NCBI RefSeq assembly: GCF_035277725.1 | Contig: NZ_DATEJY010000124.1 | Span: 1-64,000 of the forward strand | Source of the DNA: Dyella_B sp035277725 | Lineage (GTDB): Bacteria > Pseudomonadota > Gammaproteobacteria > Xanthomonadales > Rhodanobacteraceae | Direction: 5' to 3' | Length of the DNA: 64,000 bases | Part shown: positions 59,902-64,000 of the stretch, piece by piece | Layout: each line of letters starts with the position of its first letter | Position numbering within the stretch: the stretch's first letter is position 1 | Program-made: the position numbers and the translations under genes | Notes under the pieces: model-generated | Database searches by the model: none | Seen by the model: the letters and a program-made list of their open reading frames with translations, nothing else | Told to the model about the DNA's origin: nothing

Positions 59902-60414
59902 ATGGGTTTACCCCGAAAGCTCAAGAACTTCGACACCTTCCAGAACGGTGAATCGTTCATCGGCCAGGTCAACAGCCTCACGCTCCCCAAGCTCGCGCGC
60001 AAGATGGAAGACATCCGCCCCGGCGGCTTGGATTCGTCCGTCAAGGTCGACATGGGCGGCGAGGCATTGGAGCTGTCGTTCGCCGCCGGTGGCTATTTGC
60101 GCAGCGCGTTGCGTCAGTTCGGCGCCACCTCGGTGGGCGCGGTGCAGTTGCGCTGGGCCGCGGCGTACCAGGCGGACGACACCGGCTTCTATCAGGCGGT
60201 GGAAATCGTCGGCCGTGGCCGCTACAGCGAGATCGACCGCGGCGATGCGAAAACCGGCGAATCGTCGGAAACCAAATTCACCATGCCGCTCGTCTACTAC
60301 AAGGAAAGCGTCGACGGCGTGGTGCTGTATGAAATCGACGTGCTCAACAACATTTACATCGTCGATGGCTTCGACATCCTTGCCGCGCAGCGCGCCGCGA
60401 TGGGCCATTGGTAA
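59902..60414 (+). CDS. FII: Major tail tube protein (gpFII-like)
   Basis: 170 residues. MGLPRKLKNFDTFQNGESFIGQVNSLTLPKLARKMED. TTGAGGATAGCACC holds the ribosome site. Confidence 0.95.
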   Translation: MGLPRKLKNFDTFQNGESFIGQVNSLTLPKLARKMEDIRPGGLDSSVKVDMGGEALELSFAAGGYLRSALRQFGATSVGAVQLRWAAAYQADDTGFYQAVEIVGRGRYSEIDRGDAKTGESSETKFTMPLVYYKESVDGVVLYEIDVLNNIYIVDGFDILAAQRAAMGHW

Positions 60415-60477
60415 TCCCCTTCCCCAGCTTCGTCCTGACGGGCGCGGCCTCTCCCCTTACGCCAAGGAATTTCCGCT

Positions 60478-60780
60478 ATGAGCGAACGCAAGACCACCGC
60501 CACCATCACCTTGGAAGAACCGATCCAGCGCGGCACCACCACCATCACCGACGTCACCGTGCGCAAGCCCAAATCCGGCGAGCTGCGCGGCACGCAGTTG
60601 GTGAACCTGCTGCACATGGACGTCGCCGCGCTGGAAGTCATCCTGCCGCGCATTACGCAGCCCACCTTGACCAAGGCCGACGTCGCCAACCTGGACCCGG
60701 CTGACCTCACCCAATTCGGTGTGGAGGTATCCGGTTTTTTGTTGACGAGAGCGAACCGCGAGGGCTACCCCAGCGCGTAG
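60478..60780 (+). CDS. E: Tail assembly chaperone E
   Basis: 100 residues. ATITLEEPIQRGTTTITDVTVRKPKSGELRG is the family pattern. Carries the T-TTT-TTG slippery heptamer 40 bp before its stop. Confidence 0.92.
   Translation: MSERKTTATITLEEPIQRGTTTITDVTVRKPKSGELRGTQLVNLLHMDVAALEVILPRITQPTLTKADVANLDPADLTQFGVEVSGFLLTRANREGYPSA
60735..60741 (+). promoter_or_regulatory. -1 ribosomal frameshift site in E (TTTTTTG)
   Basis: Frame reads GGT TTT TTG; a -1 slip leads into VDESEPRGLPQRVEDAMADI and on to the E' stop at 60903-60905. Same geometry as 24046-24052. Confidence 0.85.
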
Positions 60781-60788
60781 AAGACGCG

Positions 60789-60905
60789 ATGGCCGATATC
60801 GCGGTGGTGTTCCACTGGGCACCACCGGTGATGGATGCGATGGACGTGACCGAATTGATGGACTGGCGCGAGCAGGCGCGCCTTCGCAACGGCGTGGAGG
60901 ACTGA
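60789..60905 (+). CDS. E': E' segment (GpE family), read by frameshift from E
   Basis: 38 codons (MADIAVVFHWAPPVMDAMDV onward), in the -1 frame of E and open back to the slip site. Its TGA overlaps the ATG of T (TGATG). Confidence 0.8.
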   Translation: MADIAVVFHWAPPVMDAMDVTELMDWREQARLRNGVED

Positions 60906-63667
60906 TGGATCTGAAATTAAGCGTGCTGCTGAGTGCGATCGATCGGGCCACCGCGCCGCTACGCGCCATCGCCGGCAGTTCGTCCAACACCTCCAAGGCG
61001 CTGCGCGAAACACGCCAGCGCCTGAAGGAGCTGGAAAAGGCGCAAGCGGATCTCAAGGGCTTCCGTGAACTGAAAGCCGGCACGCAACAGCTCGCTACGC
61101 AGATGAACGCCGCGCGCACGCGCGCCACGGAGCTGGGCAAGGCGATTGCCGCCACCACCGCACCGACGCGCGCGCAACGGCGCGAGTTCGACGCAGCCCG
61201 GCGCCAAGCCGATGCGCTGGCCAAGCAGTACCAGGCGCAGACGCGGCGCTTGCAAACCCTGCGAGCCAATATGGCCGCGGCCGGCATGGATACGCGCAAA
61301 CTGGCGCAGCACGAACGCCAGTTGCGCGACGCCGTGGCCGCGTCCACTCAGCAGATGGAAGCGCAGCAGCGCCAGTTGCAAAAACTCACCCAGCAACAGC
61401 AACGCATGGGCGCAGCGCGAGACGCGCTGTCGCGCGGCCAGGCGCTCGGCTCGCATCTGGCAGTCGGAGGCCTGGCCACGATGGCGACCGGCCAGCACGT
61501 ACTGGGCGCGCTGAGTCCCGCGATGAATGAGGCCAAGGCGTTTCAGACGCAGATGGCGCAGTTGCGCGCCATGGGCGTGGGCGATGCCACCGTGGCCGAT
61601 GCGGTGAAGTTCGCGCGCGGCATGGACATCATGGGCACCAGCGCGACGGAAAACCTGAAACTCTTGAAAGAGAGTTACGGGGTGCTGCGGGACATGCACG
61701 AATCCGAACAGGTCGCACCGTACCTGGCTCGCATGAAATTCGGCATCGAAACCGTGATGGCCAACAGTGGTCACGGTGATGGACATGGCGAGCACGCCGA
61801 AAGCATGTTCATGGATCTCCTGAAGGTGGCCGAGCTGCGCGGCGCGGCGAAAGATCCCGCCAAGCTGAAACGCGTGCTCGACTTCGCCACCCAGTCCTAC
61901 GTCGCCTCCGGCGGTCTGGTGAAGCCCGAAGACCTGCTCAACATGATCAAGACCGGCGGCATCGCGGCCAAGCAGCTCGATGACACATCGTTCTTCTTTG
62001 GCATGTTGCACACCATGCAGGAAATGGGTGGGTATCGCGCTGGTACCGGGCTGGCGACGGCGTATCAGAACTGGGCCGCAGGACGCTCCACGCAGCAAGC
62101 AGCCGAAGAACTGCAGCAGCTCGGCATGCTCAACAAGGACGCCATCCAGTACGGCAAGACAGGGCACATCAAAAAGATGCTTCCCGATGCACTCAAAGAA
62201 GGCGACCTGTATCGCTCCAATCCCTTCGACTACCTGATGACGCGCGTGGTGCCCAAGCTCAACCCGGACGGGAAGCTCAGCGACCAACAGGTCATCAGCA
62301 AGATCAACAATCTGTTTTCCGGCCGCAAGGGCGGTGACCTGTTTGCCTCGCTCTACCTGGAGCGCGCGAACATCGCCAAGCAGCTCGCGGCCGCGCCGAA
62401 AGCCTACGGCGTCAATGCGCTCTATGACGAAGCCTCGCAAACCGCTGGCGGCCAGGAAGCCGAACTGCTCGCACGCAAGTCCGATCTCTATCGCGAACTG
62501 GGCACGCAGTTGCTGCCGGTCTATGTCGCGGGCCTGCAAAAACTCACGCAGGCGGTGCGCGGCCTGACGAGCTGGAACCAAAGCCATCCGATGCTCGCCA
62601 AGGGCATCGTGATGGTGGCCGGAAGCCTTGGCGTGCTGATGACGGTGATCGGCGGCGTGATGGTGGGCCTCGGCGGCCTGGTCGGGCAGCTCGCGATGCT
62701 GCGCTTCGGGCTGCGCATGGGCGGCCTCACCCTGGGCGGTGGCGGCGGGGCTTCCGGCCTGGCCCGCCTGTTCCCGGCGCTGATCAGCGGGGCGCGTATG
62801 GCAGCAGTGGCGGTGATGGGGCTCAGCGCGCCGATGCTGGCCCTTATCGCGCTGATCGCCGCCGCGGCCTTCGTGGTCGCCAAATACTGGGGGCCGATTC
62901 GCGCCTGGCTGGAAGGCGTCGGCCAAGGGATCACGCAAACGGTCGGGCCAGCCTTCCAACGTTTCGGTGCGGCGCTGCACGATCTTTTCGCACCGTTGGT
63001 GCCGGTGCTCGCCGCGGTATGGAACTGGGTGTCGCAACTGTGGCAACCGTTCCAGGCCACCAGCGAGCAGCTCGATGCTGCGCGGCAGAACGGCGTGGCG
63101 TTCGGCACGCTGGTGGGCCAGTCCATCGCGGCCGTCGTGGATGCCATCACCATGGCGGTGCGTGCGTTCGTGTGGCTGGGTGAAGCGATCGGCACGGCAG
63201 CGGGCTGGGCTGTCACGCACTGGGAGCCGGTGAAGGCGTGGTTTGTCGACATGTGGCAAACCATCGAAAACGCTGCGCGCAACACGCTCGACTGGATCGG
63301 CAACAAATTACAGGGTGTGCGCGATCTGATCGCCCGCATTCGCAACCTCGGTGGCGATCCCGCCATGGCCGGCGGTCCATCGATCGAGTGGATCATGCCC
63401 GGCGACCGCGAACGTGCGCGCCAGGTCGCCGATGCCATCGGACGCACGCCGATGGCCGGGCGCGATGCCGCCGGTACCGGTCAGAGTGCAATCAACACCG
63501 CCGGCCCGATAGGCGCACGTGGCACCGCCGGCAACACCTACCAGGTGCACATCGATGCCCGTGGCGCCGAACCATCACAAGTCAAGCGCGCGGTGCAAGA
63601 CGCGCTCAACGATCACGCACGTGCGCAACGGGCGCGCGCGAATTCCAGCTATTCGGACGAGGGTTAA
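60905..63667 (+). CDS. T: Tape measure protein T
   Basis: 920 residues. MDLKLSVLLSAIDRATAPLRAIAG, long N-terminal coiled coil (~25-180), hydrophobic helices near 560-600 and 640-665, Ala/Arg-rich C-terminus. Almost the same length as the prophage 1 copy, predicting tails of equal length. Confidence 0.93.
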   Translation: MDLKLSVLLSAIDRATAPLRAIAGSSSNTSKALRETRQRLKELEKAQADLKGFRELKAGTQQLATQMNAARTRATELGKAIAATTAPTRAQRREFDAARRQADALAKQYQAQTRRLQTLRANMAAAGMDTRKLAQHERQLRDAVAASTQQMEAQQRQLQKLTQQQQRMGAARDALSRGQALGSHLAVGGLATMATGQHVLGALSPAMNEAKAFQTQMAQLRAMGVGDATVADAVKFARGMDIMGTSATENLKLLKESYGVLRDMHESEQVAPYLARMKFGIETVMANSGHGDGHGEHAESMFMDLLKVAELRGAAKDPAKLKRVLDFATQSYVASGGLVKPEDLLNMIKTGGIAAKQLDDTSFFFGMLHTMQEMGGYRAGTGLATAYQNWAAGRSTQQAAEELQQLGMLNKDAIQYGKTGHIKKMLPDALKEGDLYRSNPFDYLMTRVVPKLNPDGKLSDQQVISKINNLFSGRKGGDLFASLYLERANIAKQLAAAPKAYGVNALYDEASQTAGGQEAELLARKSDLYRELGTQLLPVYVAGLQKLTQAVRGLTSWNQSHPMLAKGIVMVAGSLGVLMTVIGGVMVGLGGLVGQLAMLRFGLRMGGLTLGGGGGASGLARLFPALISGARMAAVAVMGLSAPMLALIALIAAAAFVVAKYWGPIRAWLEGVGQGITQTVGPAFQRFGAALHDLFAPLVPVLAAVWNWVSQLWQPFQATSEQLDAARQNGVAFGTLVGQSIAAVVDAITMAVRAFVWLGEAIGTAAGWAVTHWEPVKAWFVDMWQTIENAARNTLDWIGNKLQGVRDLIARIRNLGGDPAMAGGPSIEWIMPGDRERARQVADAIGRTPMAGRDAAGTGQSAINTAGPIGARGTAGNTYQVHIDARGAEPSQVKRAVQDALNDHARAQRARANSSYSDEG

Positions 63668-63669
63668 AC

Positions 63670-64000
63670 ATGGCCGGTTACACCTTGATGGCCTTCGGGC
63701 CGTTTGCCTTCGGCATGCAAACGGCTGCCTATGACGAGCTGCGCCGGCAGATGCAGTTCAAGCATGGCGCGGCGGTGCGCGTGGGCGAGCGCGACAGCTA
63801 TCAGTACCTCGGCGCGGGCGAAGAAATCGTCACGCTGAGCGGCACCGTAGCGCCCGGCGTGACGGGCACACTGGCGTCCATCACGCAACTGGAAGCCATG
63901 GGCGCCGGTGGCCAGGCGTACGTGCTGGTCGATGGCGCAGGCTATGTGTACGGTGTGTACTTCATCGACCGCATGGAAACCACGCAGCGCTATCTGTTGG
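63670..64000 (+). CDS. U: Tail protein U (3' end outside window)
   Basis: 110 codons visible. MAGYTLMAFGPFAFGMQTAAYDELRRQMQFKHGAAVRVG and GAGEEIVTLSGTVAPG match the gpU family and 26971-27429. Cut by the window end. Confidence 0.9.
   Translation, partial: MAGYTLMAFGPFAFGMQTAAYDELRRQMQFKHGAAVRVGERDSYQYLGAGEEIVTLSGTVAPGVTGTLASITQLEAMGAGGQAYVLVDGAGYVYGVYFIDRMETTQRYLL

Larger units (their letters stand above)
35626..64000. mobile_element. Prophage 2, P2-like, with accessory segment (right end outside window)
   Basis: From 42177 the gene order repeats the P2 late plan (Q, P, O, N, M, L, X, lysis, R, S, V, W, J, I, H, FI, FII, E/E', T, U). The left edge is placed at the tRNA-Asn fragment, making 35.6-42.1 kb its accessory region; this boundary is inferred. 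Integrase, repressor and D are not in the window. All late genes seen look intact, unlike prophage 1. Confidence 0.8.

Noticed and set aside
60959..63259. 766-codon open frame antisense to the tape measure gene
   Set aside because: Shadow of T caused by GC-rich codon use; His/Arg/Gln-rich translation, no ribosome site, and the sense frame is a clear T homologue. The same holds for the long antisense frames at 8806-10026, 24685-25896, 31165-32328, 46903-48441 and 58706-59887.
1..64000. Insertion sequences or transposases
   Set aside because: No transposase gene or terminal inverted repeats with target duplication were seen; rearrangements appear to be phage recombination.

Overview
The window is bacterial chromosome dominated by two related P2-like (Peduovirus-type) prophages lying head to tail in the same orientation. 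The GC-rich late genes, dense ATGA-type overlaps, tRNA-Asn integration site and Rhs locus fit a gammaproteobacterium of the Xanthomonadales/Lysobacterales group (Dyella/Luteibacter/Rhodanobacter-like). That placement is inferred from gene style, not from a marker gene.

Layout. 1-5.2 kb: two Rhs/YD-repeat genes (the first cut by the window edge and carrying four FN3-like repeats, the second ending in an HExxH tip domain), a small lipoprotein that may be the immunity partner, and an orphan Rhs tip fragment. 5.2-35.6 kb: prophage 1, with portal and terminase leftward, then capsid, lysis, baseplate, tail fibre, sheath/tube, tape measure and late-control genes rightward, then repressor, Ogr-like activator, AlpA, a primase-helicase and a P4-type integrase. 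A 3' half of tRNA-Asn (attachment-site remnant) lies behind the integrase at 35.58 kb. 35.6-42.1 kb: AT-richer accessory genes, a GGTAAT iteron cluster next to a KilA-N protein, and a compact operon of unrecognised genes (39.8-41.9 kb). 42.2-64 kb: prophage 2, the same late-gene plan as far as gene U, which is cut by the window end.

The phage genes work as in P2: Q/P/M package DNA, O/N build the capsid, L/X/R/S complete head and tail, holins, a muralytic enzyme and Rz/Rz1 lyse the cell, V/W/J/I form the baseplate, H and its partner form the fibre, FI/FII the sheath and tube, E/E' (linked by a -1 frameshift) chaperone the tape measure T, then U and D. Prophage 2 keeps the canonical V-W-J-I-H order. 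Prophage 1 has J-I-H first and V-W moved about 6 kb downstream, and its O and V genes appear to carry nonsense codons.

Most notable signals: (1) perfect dyads in front of late operons, one consensus per prophage (GTACC-N8-GGTAC cores in prophage 1, GTTCTG-N12-CAGAAC in prophage 2), candidate late-activator operators; (2) accessory genes at matching positions (an inverted Com/methyltransferase pair versus an inverted PD-(D/E)XK-like gene after S; a PIN-like gene after the fibre gene; an unknown multi-gene operon beside the portal gene); (3) an iteron array beside a KilA-N protein that shares its C-terminal domain with the prophage 1 primase; (4) signs that both elements are stacked at one tRNA-Asn gene.
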